Shown: positions 11,550 through 22,639 of the stretch, one piece after another
How the letters are laid out: each line of letters starts with the position of its first letter
How positions within the stretch are numbered: position 1 is the first letter of the stretch
Origin: Paroedura picta
Taxonomy: Eukaryota; Chordata; Lepidosauria; Squamata; Gekkonidae
Length of the DNA stretch: 64,000 nt
Direction: 5' to 3'
NCBI RefSeq assembly: GCF_049243985.1
Contig: NC_135377.1
Coordinates: 67,342,145-67,406,144, forward strand
Program-made: the position numbers and the translations under genes
Notes under the pieces: model-generated
What the model was told of the DNA's origin: nothing
Database searches by the model: none
The model's input: only the letters and a program-made list of their open reading frames with translations

Positions 11550-12374
11550 CTAGTAAGTAAGCCCACTGCACCCGAAAATACAACGGGCGCTGGTGGGGTC
11601 ACGATGAGGGTGGTAGCGGCTCCGTGGGGCGGCCCGTGATGCGCGGATGGCTCGTCCTGGCCCCCCTCCCCGTCCCGTGGGCTACCTGTGGCTGTGGGGG
11701 GAGGCATGAGATGGCGGCGGGTGGGAGCCCAGGAGCAAGTCGAGGGCTTCTCTTCTGAAGGCATCACAGCGGGCGCCGGCGCCGCGGCAGCCTCTGCCGA
11801 GCTTGGTGCGTCCGTGGAGCAGGCGGGCTTGTCTTCTGCAGGCGGCAGGGGAACATGCACGGCCAGGGGCCACTGCTGGTGGTGAGGGCCGGCGGCGGAG
11901 GGCGCGTGGAAGTGCGCGGTGGCGGTGGCGGTGGCGCTGGCGCTCGGGCCGGCGCCAGCTCGGTCCTGCGGCCACCCCTCCGTGTGCGTGGCAGTGGCGA
12001 GGCGTCTTCTTGCCAGCCTCAGCCTCCGCTACTGCTGCTGTCGCCGGTACAGGATCCTAATGGCGGGGGGCGGCTATATGCTTGGGAACACGGAGGGGGG
12101 GCAGATTGGGAGGCGCTTTGCGCCTCCCGATTCATCAGTCCGGCGGCAAGGGACCAATAGCGAGCCGCCCTGTGCGCGGCTCGCCATTGGTCCCTTGCTG
12201 CCAGACTGACAATCGGAGGGCCCAATCGGCAGGCACAAAGCGCCTGCCGATTGGGGCCTCCGATTATCATTCCGGGGGAAGGGGCCTATCGGCACCCTTC
12301 CTCATCCCGGACAGGACCCGCCGACAGAGCCCTTAGTCTTTTATTTTATCCGCTCCACGAGGAGCGGTTAAAGA
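11550..12374 (-). mobile_element. non-autonomous Helitron, copy 2
   Basis: On the - strand it starts TCTTTAACCGCTCC after an A and ends with a hairpin (GCCCGTTGTA...TGCAGTGGGC) plus TTACTTACTAG before a T. 5'-proximal sequence (TAAAATAAAAGACTAAGG, GTCCGGGATGAGGAAGGGT) and several palindromes match copy 1. The middle (about 11640-12050) is CpG- and GC-rich and differs from copy 1, so it may be captured sequence. Sits in an ATTT-rich run. Confidence 0.7.
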
Positions 12375-12424
12375 TTGCATTTATTTGTTTATTACATTTG
12401 TTTGTTCATTTATTTATTTATGTA

Positions 12425-12545
12425 TTTATTTATCGCAGGGTGCTTGTTGTGGGGACAGGAAAGGAAGGTGATTATAAGCCACTTGGAGGCTGCTTCGGGC
12501 AGTGATAAACAGGGTATAAAAAAAGAGGCTTTCTTCTTCGTCATC
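12425..12545 (+). repeat. SINE 3' half
   Basis: Carries the tail half of the tRNA-derived SINE ('tgttgtggggacaggaaagg', 'gattataagccact', 'gggtataaaaa'). Confidence 0.65.
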
Positions 12546-13222
12546 CATGAGGAATGTTGTTAGGAACAGGGATGAAAAATCAAGGAAGGAAACCGGGTGG
12601 GGACAGTGGGGGACATCAGGATGCCTTTCTCCCTGCCACCCCTTCTGCACTCCACAGATGAAAGATGACTTCATGGTTATCAGCTGGAAGCATTGAGACC
12701 CTCCTCCAAAATGGCCACAGATGTGGATTTGATCATTCGGAGAGGAGTAAACACTCTTTTGCATTCCACTGGGCCTTTGATAATGGGGGAATAAATTAAC
12801 AGGGCCAAGAAGAGAGGAGGTGCTGGAGATGGAAGATAGCCGCCAAGGGGAAGTATGAGAAAATATTTGGTTTTGAAGTCAACCATGATAATTATGACTG
12901 TTCCTTTAGGGCCATCAACAGTAGATTGCTTTGGACAGTTGTGTTATTAAACATGTCTCCGCAAACAGAAAGCAGCTGCCAGCATCCTTCCGGCGAGAGA
13001 TGTTGCCACGTCCTGCGGACAGCCCGATTGTGGAGCATGACCTGAGACATTCCAGGCATCCCCCGGCCTCTGGGGCACTGCTCTGTCCCGCTATTGTTTA
13101 TACGCAAGAATGCAGGAATTGCAACGCCTGGGAAGAAAGAAAAGCTACAGCTACAGAACCAAGGACTGAAGGGAAAGCATTGGCTATTGAGAGGAGAAAG
13201 AGGCGAAAGAGGTGTTACAATC
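12546..13222. other. non-coding stretch, nothing recognised
   Basis: Non-repetitive DNA without a supported exon or known repeat. Confidence 0.4.
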
Positions 13223-13223
13223 A

Positions 13224-13402
13224 TCTCTCCTTCCTTTCCACACAACGGCTACCCTGAGAGTAAGTGAGGCTGAGAGAGCTCTGAGAGAACAGTGTCTGGC
13301 CCAAGATCATCCAGTTGACTGCATGTGAAGGAGGAGTGGGTATCAGACCTGGTTGTTCAGATTAGAGGCCGCCACTCTTAGCCACTACACTAAGCTGGTT
13401 CT
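13224..13402 (-). repeat. tRNA-derived MIR/CORE-like SINE
   Basis: Reverse orientation: 'gagagaacagtgtctggccc' core and, at the right, the tRNA-like head ('ccactacactaagctggttc'). Confidence 0.75.
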
Positions 13403-14079
13403 CAAAGAAAGGAGAACCACTGAGAAAGTGGGTGGGGGGGGATAGAGATGGGATAGAGATGGAATCCCCTCTGCAAAACTCGCAAATCATATAAATTACA
13501 ATTATGGCAGAATCTAATATAAGGATTGTAAGAGTATAGTGCCATGCAGGAAATATTCCTCCAAGGCAAGGTGCTGTAGTCCTTGAGGACACCTACAGTT
13601 ACAAACAGACCAGAGCAGTCTGAAGCATTGTCTGTGTTTTCCTTATGCCCTAAACGGACTGTGTGTGAAGTCTGAAGTTCAGTTTTTGATTGTTGCACGT
13701 TCCTTTGAGTCCTGTGTGGTCTCCACGTGGCTGCCTGCACTGAGTCAGTGCCCTCTTCTGTTTTCCTCCAAGTATTTTGGAAGAGAGGACCCTTTGGGCG
13801 CCTGAGGACAGTTTGGGCAAAGAATGCCTCTGGTTTAACTTATAGTTTTATTGTGTGAGAACAGGATGGCCATAGAGGCCCGCTGGAAAGAAATCTGACC
13901 AATTATTTTGTTGTGTTTTAATTCTATTTGGCACAAATTATGGCTTAGGCCTTATTTGCAGTGGGCAGAGATACCAATGGCCAAAAATCTGCTGGAAATA
14001 TCCTCCCTAACGCCCTGTGGCCAAGTCCCTCAATCCAATGAGCCTGACATTTTCTCAGCAGTCTTGTGCGACCTGTTAA
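13403..14079. other. non-coding stretch, nothing recognised
   Basis: A short G run at 13433-13441; otherwise no repeat or exon recognised. Confidence 0.4.
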
Positions 14080-14372
14080 AAACTGAATCCGACGGCACCT
14101 TTAAGACCAACTAAGTTCCATTCAAGGCATAGGCCCATTTCCTCAGAGACCCAGAACAGAGTCTGTTTCCAGGGGCACTTTTTAACACCAACTGTGTTTT
14201 ATTCAAGGTGTAAGCTTTTGTGTGCACAGCACTCTTCATCAGGCAGTAAAATGGCTGAAGCGTGCTGTGCACATGAAAACTTACACCTTGAATAAAACTT
14301 TGTTGGTCTTCCAGGTGCTCCTGGACTCTAAATTTGTGCTGCTCCTTCAGACCTACATGGCCCTCTTGAATC
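14080..14372 (+). repeat. palindromic retroposon-like repeat, longer copy
   Basis: Same family as 2202-2382: 'ggcacctttaagaccaact' on the left, the inverted 'gcttttgtgtgcacagcac' in the middle and the common 3' end 'cctcttgaatct'. Two partial left arms are present. Confidence 0.5.
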
Positions 14373-14584
14373 TACCTCAGAGGCTAACAGGCTTGTTTTC
14401 ATGTAATGATGCATTAAATGGGGGGGGGGAGGGGTGACACACCACATTATTTTCATGCAGACTAAGTATGCAGCTAAATCTCTAAGCAGGCACCTGGCTT
14501 TTAATGCCTGTGCAAATTGTACACAGTTCTATGGCATTATTATTAAATCAGTCCTGAGCTCTGCCTAGAGACTACAACACCTAC

Positions 14585-14810
14585 GCTGAGGCCATCATAC
14601 CTTGGTCTTATGCTGAGAAGTCAAGAAGAGTCACTGAAAAAGGCAAGAATGCTCAGGAACGTTGGAGACAGCAGGAGAAGAGGAAGACCCAACAGGAGAT
14701 GGATGGACTCCCTGAGCAGGGCAGGTAAGGATAGGTACGTTTGGGAGGATATTGATTCATAGGGTCGCCATAAATTGGAAGTGATTTGCTGGCATGTAAA
14801 ACACACACTA
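14585..14810 (+). mobile_element. decayed BovB LINE 3' end
   Basis: Matches, with many changes, the last ~200 bp of the BovB at 30066-33290: 'ggagatggatggactccctg' and 'catagggtcgccataaattg'. Much older than that copy. Confidence 0.5.
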
Positions 14811-14971
14811 TCATATGTACTAATGTCTGCGAGGGGGAAAAAAGAGGGGGATTCGTTGCATCTATTATATGCATGATGCTCAGGACATGATGCCTTATAG
14901 TGAAATAGGCCCTCATCACCTCCTGCCTGATCCGGTCACTACTAAAGAGCATTTTCACTTGGTGATGCTAA

Positions 14972-15859
14972 GGGCCTTTTCGCACAGGGATCTTTGTTGC
15001 AAATTGTTTGCGGAATGAAAAATCGCCATTTAAAATAGTGGAATTCGTCGTTATGCATACCTGCCTTTGTAGTGGAATCAGTTGCGTTTTTTAGCATTTC
15101 CCACAGGCTTCCGGTCTCGGCAGAAATCGCTAGAAAGGAAGCGCTATTGCCAAGCTCGTCCCGCCCCTGGCCGTCAAGCAGCCAATGGGCAGCCGTTAGC
15201 ATGCTCCCAAACAGCCCCTTTCCCTTTAAGAAAGGTTTTTAAAAAAAAAAAACGACCCATAGCAACGAATCTAGGTAGATTCGTTGCTATGGAGAGACCC
15301 ATCCAGCTGCCTAATGTGAGCTGTCGTTTGATTGTATGATCGTTTGCACGCTGCCTCGAGTGATAAACCCCCCCCCTCTCACGGGCCCGATTTTCGGCTG
15401 AATTTATTTGTAAAAAATAAAGGGACTTTATTTCAGCAAACGGGCTTTTCAGTGGTTTGTGCTTAGTGACTAAAGGTGAAGGACTGAAGCCAGGGAAGCC
15501 TCTAAACACAAAGAGGCTCGCCGGTGCGTTTATCCCCGCTCGCTCGGAGAAAAAAAAATGGCGATCGCTTCGCCGGAAGTTTGGAGGAGAGAGCCAGGGG
15601 GAGGGACTTTGAAGAACCAGCAACAATGGTAACGCACAGGTCTTTAGCGCTACTGTTGCAGATTGGTTGCAGGAGTGTATCGCTATCCGGAGGGTGAATC
15701 CACTTTTCTGGATTCCCCTGAAAGCGCCACAACGAAGCGCTTTTTGCTGATTGGTTTCAGGATTGTTGCAGATTGTCTACGACGTCGTGGGTTATGGCAA
15801 ATTAGTAGCGTTTCCAAATAGCAACCATTCTGCTACTTTGAAGCCGTGCGAAATGGCCC
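14972..15859. mobile_element. short non-autonomous Harbinger derivative, copy 2
   Basis: 888 bp with ends GGGCCTTTTCGCAC / GTGCGAAATGGCCC and a perfect 3-bp duplication TAA (14969-14971, 15860-15862), the usual Harbinger target. Differs from 3899-4792 at only a few positions by eye. Its terminal regions match those of the large Harbinger at 35159-42609, but it has no coding capacity. Confidence 0.85.
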
Positions 15860-15862
15860 TAA

Positions 15863-16394
15863 GAGTTGAAGACCTCTGTGTAGTGGATACTATAGAAAAA
15901 ATTGCAGATTAAACCACATACATATTCCCATAGGATCAAGATTAGATCCATCTGAAATATGATAGGAACGCATTTAAAGAGGACATTATTAAAGGTTAAA
16001 GAGTATTTACATCACTGACGAAGTTACAGAAAACGAAAAAATACCTAGGAGTTCGTTTTGATGTTTTGGAAGTTTGAGGAATTGTTTATAGGGGAATAAA
16101 CTGTTCATTTGCCATCGCCAGCTTGAAAATTATTTCATTTGCTTGCATTGCAGCTGACGGGTCTTCACCTGTTGACCTGATTAACTGGCAACACCAGAGA
16201 TTGAATCCCAGATCTTGGGCGTAACAATCAGATGCACTGTCCCTGAGCCAGAACCCTTCTCCTCTTTTTACTGCATGAAGCCCTTTTTGCAATCTGTCCT
16301 GAGTTTCATCAAGAAAGGCAGACTGGGAGGAGTAAATAAAGACATAAACCTGGACCGTTCAGGTTTCTGGTGTGGTTTTGTCCACATAAACTTG
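15863..16394. other. non-coding stretch, nothing recognised
   Basis: AT-rich DNA with no clear family. Confidence 0.4.
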
Positions 16395-16404
16395 TGGTTT
16401 GGGT

Positions 16405-16600
16405 TCAGGGTAGCCCAGGCAAGCCTGATCCTGTCGGAAGCTCAGCTTGGCAGCCCCTGGCTAGTATTGGGATGGGAGACCTCCAAGGATTTAGGTGGTA
16501 GTTCCTCCAAGGAACATCAGGGGTCATGATGGGGTGGAAGGAAGTGGCCAACCATCCCTGAATGTCCCTTGTCTGGCTGCCAGACAGTCCTGGGATCTGC
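16405..16600 (+). repeat. 5S rRNA-derived SINE
   Basis: Reads like 5S rRNA: 'caagcctgatcctgtcggaa', then 'ggctagtattgggatgggag' (internal control region), then a SINE body. Diverged. Confidence 0.65.
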
Positions 16601-16635
16601 ACTTCAGGCTTGGTATTTGATAAATAAATAGAAAT

Positions 16636-17046
16636 ATGGATGTTCCCTCGAACATCCTAGCAGGAAGATATCAACATGTCCCAAGGAGGGAACGGTTGTG
16701 CCCGTGTTCTGCGAACTGCCCTCATTCAACTTCACATATTATTTTAGATTGTGAACTTCATGTGAATCTTCGCAGAAAACTTCTGGATCCTCTACTTCTT
16801 CCCAGGGGTCTAGTTAATGACGAAGCTACACTCCAATTCCTGCTCAATGATCTCTCTGCAGAGATCTAGCTGAATTTTTAATGGATGTTTATCCAGCCAG
16901 AATTAAGATGTTTAAATCAGCCAATTTTACTCTGTTTTAGTTTATAATATGAGCTTATTTTACCCTATTATATTTCTGCCCTGCTTGGCTGTATTTGCCT
17001 TTTATTGTTTCATGCCAGAAAAGGATGATGATGATGATGATGATTG
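16636..17046 (+). mobile_element. LINE 3' end with GATGAT tail (Vingi/L2-type)
   Basis: A 77-aa frame has a cysteine/histidine end domain (RLCPCSANCPHSTSHIILDC), as at the C-terminus of Jockey-superfamily reverse transcriptases, followed by ~180 bp of 3' UTR and a GATGAT repeat. A reverse copy of the UTR lies at 56990-57255. Clade assignment is uncertain. Confidence 0.5.
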
Positions 17047-17282
17047 AAATATGGATTAAGGAATACCAATAAGTCTTAGACCTAAACTACACATTAGGCC
17101 AGATGTGGATGCCCAAGAATCTGCATTTCCTCCATCCCTTGAAAAATTGTGTCATGGGATACTGTGCTGCCCCCAGGGAAACAGAATCCCCGGAACCAGA
17201 AGGGTCTTGAGAGTACAAGCCAGTCGCTGCCTCCTTGCACAGGTTGGTTTATTTCAAGTGGTCCATTCTAAGCAGCTCAAGG

Positions 17283-17378
17283 CTTGTATCTGATGAAGTT
17301 TGCATGCACACAAAAGCTTATACCCAGAATTAAACCTTTTGGGTCTTAAAGGTACTGTTCGAATCAAACTTTGTTCAC
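17283..17378 (+). repeat. palindromic retroposon-like repeat, right arm only
   Basis: 'gcatgcacacaaaagcttat' and 'gggtcttaaaggtactgt' match the right arm of the 2202-2382 family. Confidence 0.4.
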
Positions 17379-17454
17379 CTGACGCTGTGGTTAGCTTCAG
17401 CCACCTTAGGGTTACAAGAGATAAGAGCCCCAGCCTGCCTCTTTCTCCAGGAAT

Positions 17455-17692
17455 CACCCAGAAATAACTAGCTCTCTGCCTTTCCCCTCCAGCCCTTTCC
17501 TCATGCAACCAGCTGGGTGACCTTGGACCATCCACAGTTCTCTTAGGGCTGTTCTCACAGAGCTCTCTCAGTCCCACCTACCTCACTGGGAGTCTGTTCT
17601 GGGGACAGGAAGGGAATGGTATTTGTAAACTGCTTTGGAACAACTTTGGGTAGTGAAAAGCGGGGTATAAAAAGACTCAACTCACTTGGGAC
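17455..17692 (+). repeat. tRNA-derived MIR/CORE-like SINE, 5'-truncated
   Basis: Core 'ccagctgggtgaccttggac', tail 'gtgaaaagcggggtataaaa'. Confidence 0.7.
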
Positions 17693-18061
17693 TGTGTCCA
17701 TTTGTACATTTAAAATATATTTTGTTAACTGCTCATTTGTTTAACTTTTGCCACCTTGAAGACCCTGATCAGTTTGAAAGGAAGCATAAAAGTGTTAAAA
17801 ATTAAATCAATATGAATGATTTCCCACTGCATGCTCTTGAACCATCCTCACAGTGGGGCAGGAAGCATTTGCAGTGGGCAAGCATCTGCAACCAGGGCGA
17901 GCTGTGCCTCTGACTCACTTTCTGAGGGATGTTTGTACAGATATTCCCCCTTAACTCAATTTATCAGTCTCCAGATGAAGGAAAAGATACAATATATATT
18001 ATATCCAATATATATATTGTATCTGACAATAATATATAAGAAAACCTGTGCCTGGCTGGAT

Positions 18062-18116
18062 TTATCAATAAAGAAGAGAGTTGGACTAAATGACCCTTCC
18101 AACTCTATGATTCTAA
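18062..18116 (+). mobile_element. CR1 LINE tail fragment
   Basis: 'gttggactaaatgaccct' and 'tccaactctatgattcta', the CR1 3' end only. Confidence 0.6.
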
Positions 18117-18424
18117 GCAAAACTTCATTTTTGTAGTATTTTTAGTAGTTATTTCACCTGAAGTACACGCAAAACATTTCAGTATGGCTTCATCTTCCTC
18201 AGTTACGTTCTATAAAGCATATCAAAATCACATCCTTTATAATAACAACGTGCTGGCCCTCTGATTGGCCCTTGGGGGGGAGGGCCCTCCCCTTTCCCTC
18301 CCTGAGGGCCACTCAGAGGAGATGGTGCACTATCAGGAAGCAGCCTTAGCAACTAGTATTTTTTATAATGTGGAGACAATACACATAAACTATTGTAAAA
18401 GCAGGAAAGATGCATATTATTACA

Positions 18425-18620
18425 CTCACCACTTACCACCCCCTCCTTTCCCCACCACAGACACCCTGTGCGGTAGGTGATGCTGAGAGAGCTCTGAGAG
18501 AATTGTGACTAGCCCAAGGTCACCCGGCTGGCTGCATGTGGAGGAATGGAGAATCAAAACCTGTTCCCCAGATTAGAGGCTGCCGCTCTTAACCACTACA
18601 CAAAGCTGGTTCTCTGGAAG
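18425..18620 (-). repeat. tRNA-derived MIR/CORE-like SINE
   Basis: Reverse copy: 'gctgagagagctctgagaga', 'cccaaggtcacccggctggc', ending in 'ccactacacaaagctggttc'. Confidence 0.75.
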
Positions 18621-19375
18621 CTCCCTGTTCTGACAACACATCTGTGCTTGTGGTATGCAGATATTTTTAGATGACATATAATTGCACCCATGTTTCTTAA
18701 TGGGAAACCATCTTCAGGAAGTCATTGATTGTGGATTAGATAATGTACTGTTAACTGTAATTTCAAAGGAAGATTAAATCTCCGGTGTTTAACAAACTGG
18801 GAACACAAGACCAAAAGGTTTATATGCGAAGGAGGATGGAGAGCTCTCCATTTATTCCCCTAATTAGTGCTTGACAGGCTGCATGTTTTATGTGGTCAGA
18901 ATTTATCAGGGATGAAAATAGTATACAGAAGCAGAAGGCTGTTTATATAATGGCAGTTTTTCATCACGTCAGAACCAGAACAGGTGCTCTGCTGAGGTCA
19001 AGGCAAAGGTTTCTTTGAAGGGAGGCGTGATTGATGGAACATGCTGTTCGCAGTAACTACATAATTCAGCGTGTTTGATCCGGATGATTACATAGGTGGT
19101 GGTGGTGGGGTAGGGGGAGCTGAATGTGCATCTGTTCGCTCTCGGCACTTGCTTGCATCATGGAGAATTAAAAGGTGTGTTTGAAGTTGCACATTTAAAA
19201 CGGCTACAGAGGCCTTCCCATAAATATTTCCTGACTTCATCGGTGAGCTCATGCTGCATTAAGCAAGAGCAGTGAAACAAAGTCTGGAGCTGTTGGCAGG
19301 GCTTCAAGTTAGCTGTTGTGCCGGGCAAATACTGGAAGGCTGCAGGATCTGGCCCCCTGGGTAGGGATGGCACGA
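18621..19375. other. non-coding stretch without repeats
   Basis: The longest repeat-poor, AT-rich stretch on this side of the window, containing no recognised element or exon. Candidate regulatory DNA, unproven. Confidence 0.35.
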
Positions 19376-19575
19376 ACCACTTCACAAACTAAAATTCTTG
19401 AATTTCTTGGCAGTTTGTGGCTGGCGAAGTGATGTTTGTTGAAGGGTGCCCAGCATGAACATTTCACAGACTTGGGCACTGTTAGTGGAGGTTTGGGGAG
19501 GTTTGGGAATTATCGATATTGATATTGATTAATATTAATATTTCAGTGTATTAACCGCCACTCCCAAGTGGCTCA

Positions 19576-19862
19576 TGGTTTGAGAGCCAGTTTGGTGTAG
19601 TGGTTAGGAGTGCGGACTTCTAATCTGGCATGCCAGGTTCGATTCTGTGCTCCCCCACATGCAGCCAGCTGGGTGACCTTGGGCTCGCCATGGCACTGAT
19701 AAAGCTGTTCTGACCGAGCAGTGATATCAGGGCTCTCTCAGCCTCACCCACCCCACAGGGTGTCTGTTGTGGGGAGAGGAATGGGAAGGTGACTGTAAGC
19801 TGCTTTGAGCCTCCTTTGGGTAAGGAAAAGTGGCATATAAGAACCAACTCTTCCTCTTCTTC
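19576..19862 (+). repeat. tRNA-derived MIR/CORE-like SINE, near full length
   Basis: Head 'agccagtttggtgtagtggt', box B 'aggttcgattc', core 'gctgggtgaccttgggctcg', tail 'aagaaccaactcttcctctt'. One of the best-preserved copies. Confidence 0.85.
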
Positions 19863-20269
19863 ATGGTGAGTTACAATACTCTGAATAAAATCCCCAATAA
19901 GACTCCCATTAAAACCCCAGACATAAAACACACAGATCCATATTCACAAATCAAAGAAAGATAAGGTGGAAAAAAACAAACCACAACCCATTCTCCCCAC
20001 TAGAAATCTCATAGAGGGAAGAGGGGGGGCAGATAGAACCCGTAGCCACCATACACGTTACTCTGTGTTGGAATGGATACATTTCTAGGCAGATTGTCTT
20101 CCACTCAATTATTCTAAATTTTTGTTTGCTCAACCTTCGGGTCCCTGGCCTGTTGTAAAATATCAGCCAGCAATTGAATGCAAATGGAAAGGAGCAATTA
20201 AGACTCATGGAACATACTGCTTTATCACCTAAAAAAAAGGAATAGCATTTTTTTTTTTTTTTTGGTTTC

Positions 20270-20992
20270 CAGGATAAAGCCAGAAGATTCACTGTTGCAT
20301 CTTGGTCACAAAAATGAGAAGCATGCTTACTAGATGGGAGATACACTTCTGGGCAGCAGTGTGTGTGAACCAGATCTTGGGGTACTTGTGGACTGTCAGC
20401 TAAATATGAGCAGACGGTGGTGAAGAAGGTGAATGCAACCTTAGACTGTATCAACAGATGCATCACATCAAAATTACAAGATGTCATAGACTCACTGTAT
20501 ACCACATTGGTCAGACCACACCTGGAATACTGTGGGCAGTTGTTGGAGGCCTTACTTCAAAAAGGAAGGGGACAAAATGGAGAGGGTGTAGAGGAGCGCA
20601 ACGAGGATGATCCAGGGTCTGGGGACCAACCCTGGGAGGAAAGGCTGAGGGACTTGGGAATGTTCAGCCTGGAGAAGAGGTGGTTAGGAGGGGACATGAT
20701 GGCTCTCTTGATGGCAGGGAGAGGTTCCTGTCAGCAGCAGAAGATTGGACCTGCAGTAATGGCTACCTGCCGGATATCGGGGGGGGGGGGATTTTCACAG
20801 CCTGCGTAGTTCAGCAGTGGAATGGGCTGCCTAAGGAGGTGGTGAGCTCCCTCTCACTATCTGTCTTCAAGCAGCTACTGGACAGATACTTCTCCTGGAT
20901 GCTTTAGTCTGATCCTGCAGTGAACATGGGGTTGGACTAGTTGGCCTGGATGGCCCCTTCCAACTCTATGATTCTATGATACTATTTTTTCT
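20270..20992 (+). mobile_element. CR1 LINE 3' fragment
   Basis: Encodes in order the C-terminal CR1 reverse transcriptase words 'LVRPHLEYCGQ', 'ERLRDLGMFSLEKR' and 'VVQQWNGLPKEVVSS', and ends with the CR1 tail (TTCCAACTCTATGATTCTAT). Frames are broken relative to each other. 5'-truncated. Confidence 0.8.
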
Positions 20993-21281
20993 ACCTTGAA
21001 ATAATATTAACTTCACTTGAGAATACTTCCAGTTGTTTCATTGCTGAGGCCTGCCTTTTCCTGGCTGGTTTCCAGAGCTTTAGTTAATGAAACAGCCACA
21101 AGTAACGAACTGCAAACAATGCCTGATAAGGCTGCTATTCACCCAGTGGAGGCAAACAATATACAGTCTATTTACTGTAGCAGAGAGAACTGGAGCTCTG
21201 AAAGGCCATTTCAGGCTAGGAAAATGATGGATAAAGAGTGGTGTACACTCCCTCCCAAGCTGTGGCAATCATGTCCTAAAG

Positions 21282-21692
21282 TAACGATCCCCAACCTGTG
21301 GGCTGCAGACCACATGTGGTCCGTCGACTAATTGGAGGTGGGCCGCGAAGGATGCCTTCCCCCCCCCCCGGCCCTTTACAACACACTTCGGGTGTCCTTG
21401 TCTCCCATCACTCCCAGATGGGACCATCTCGTTGCAGAGAAACAAGCTCAGGGTTCCCGTTGATTTGTCATTGTCATGAGTTAAAATTTCCATGAAAATA
21501 AAATGTTCCTTATGTTCATTGTTGTGGCGTGTCTGTATCTTATTTTGAAGGGATGTTTAAACATTACCATAGCGATCAGAGAACGTTAGGGCAGGGGTTG
21601 AGAGTAGAGGAGTAAGCTACCCCCCCACTGGGCCTCAGTAAAATTGTCAAGCGTTGAGTGGTCCCCGGTGATAAAAAGGTTGGGGACCACTG
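21282..21692. mobile_element. non-autonomous hAT element (CCCCAACCT ends)
   Basis: 411 bp between the 8-bp duplication TCCTAAAG (21274-21281 and 21693-21700). Ends read TAACGATCCCCAACCTG and, in reverse complement, CAGTGGTCCCCAACCTT. No coding capacity. Confidence 0.75.
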
Positions 21693-21759
21693 TCCTAAAG
21701 CACTTCTATGCTGCAAGCTTCTCTTACATCCAGTTTTGAAGCACTATTCCTCCCATTCA

Positions 21760-22018
21760 GACCACTGGCAGTGTGTAGAAATGTGCTGGGTTTGATTCCC
21801 TGCTCCCCAACATACAGCCAGCTGGGTGACCTTGGGTTCCCCATGGCGATGATAAAGCTGTTCTGACCAAGGACTGATATCAGGGCTCTCTCAGCCTCAC
21901 CTGCCTCACGGGTGTGTCTGTTGTGGGGAGAGGAAGGGAAGGCGACTATAAGCCGCTCTGAGACTCCTTCGGGTAGAGAAAAGCGGCATATAAGAACCGA
22001 CTCTTCTTCTTCTTCTGT
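21760..22018 (+). repeat. tRNA-derived MIR/CORE-like SINE
   Basis: Box B 'gggtttgattccc', core 'agctgggtgaccttgggttc', tail 'ataagaaccgactcttcttc'. The head is partly lost. Confidence 0.8.
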
Positions 22019-22197
22019 GCATGAAAAGCATGAGCAATCATAGCTGTACTTACAGCACAGTTCAGTGAGACGACCAGTGTGGTTTGCAATTCCCTGGAGC
22101 AATAGAAAAGAGCAAGAGTCCCGTAGCACCATAAAGCCTAACAAAAGATGTGGCAGTTTAGGAGCTTTTGTGAGTCACTGATCAAATCTCATTGTAT

Positions 22198-22382
22198 GTT
22201 GAGAGCCCACTTGATGTAGTGGTTCAGAGCAGCAGCCTCTAATCTGGAGAAATGGCTTTGATTCCCCACTCCTCCACATGCAGCCAGCTTGGTCCATTTA
22301 CAGTTCTCACAGGGCTCTCTTAGCCTCAGGGTGTCTATTGTGGAGAGAGGGAGGGAAGGTGATCATGAGCTCTTTGAGACAC
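22198..22382 (+). repeat. tRNA-derived SINE, copy 1 of a pair
   Basis: Head 'gatgtagtggttcagagcag', box B 'ggctttgattcccc', short core and tail ending 'tctttgagacac'. Confidence 0.65.
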
Positions 22383-22560
22383 ATGAGGCCTGCTGAGTGA
22401 CCTTGGGCCAGTCAAAGTTCTCTCAGAACTCTCTCGGCCCCACCTGCTTCACAAGGTGCCTGTTGTGGGAAGAGGAAGGGAAGGTGAGTGCAAGCCACTT
22501 TGAGACCCCTTCAAATAGTGAAAAACCAGGTATAAAAATCCAACTCTTCTTTTCTACTGC
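22383..22560 (+). repeat. tRNA-derived SINE, copy 2 of a pair, headless
   Basis: Core 'ctgagtgaccttgggccagt', tail 'aaaaaccaggtataaaaatc'. Lies directly after copy 1 in the same direction. Confidence 0.65.
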
Positions 22561-22579
22561 TACAGACAAACATGGCTAC

Positions 22580-22582
<3 letters not shown>

Positions 22583-22632
<50 letters not shown>
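22583..22632. repeat. CT dinucleotide microsatellite
   Basis: About 25 uninterrupted TC repeats. Confidence 0.95.
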
Positions 22633-22633
<1 letters not shown>

Positions 22634-22639
22634 AGCATA

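Noticed and set aside
15174-15626. 150-codon - strand frame in a short Harbinger copy (and its partner at 4164-4559)
   Set aside because: Shared only because the two copies are near-identical; it crosses the terminal inverted region and has no transposase features.
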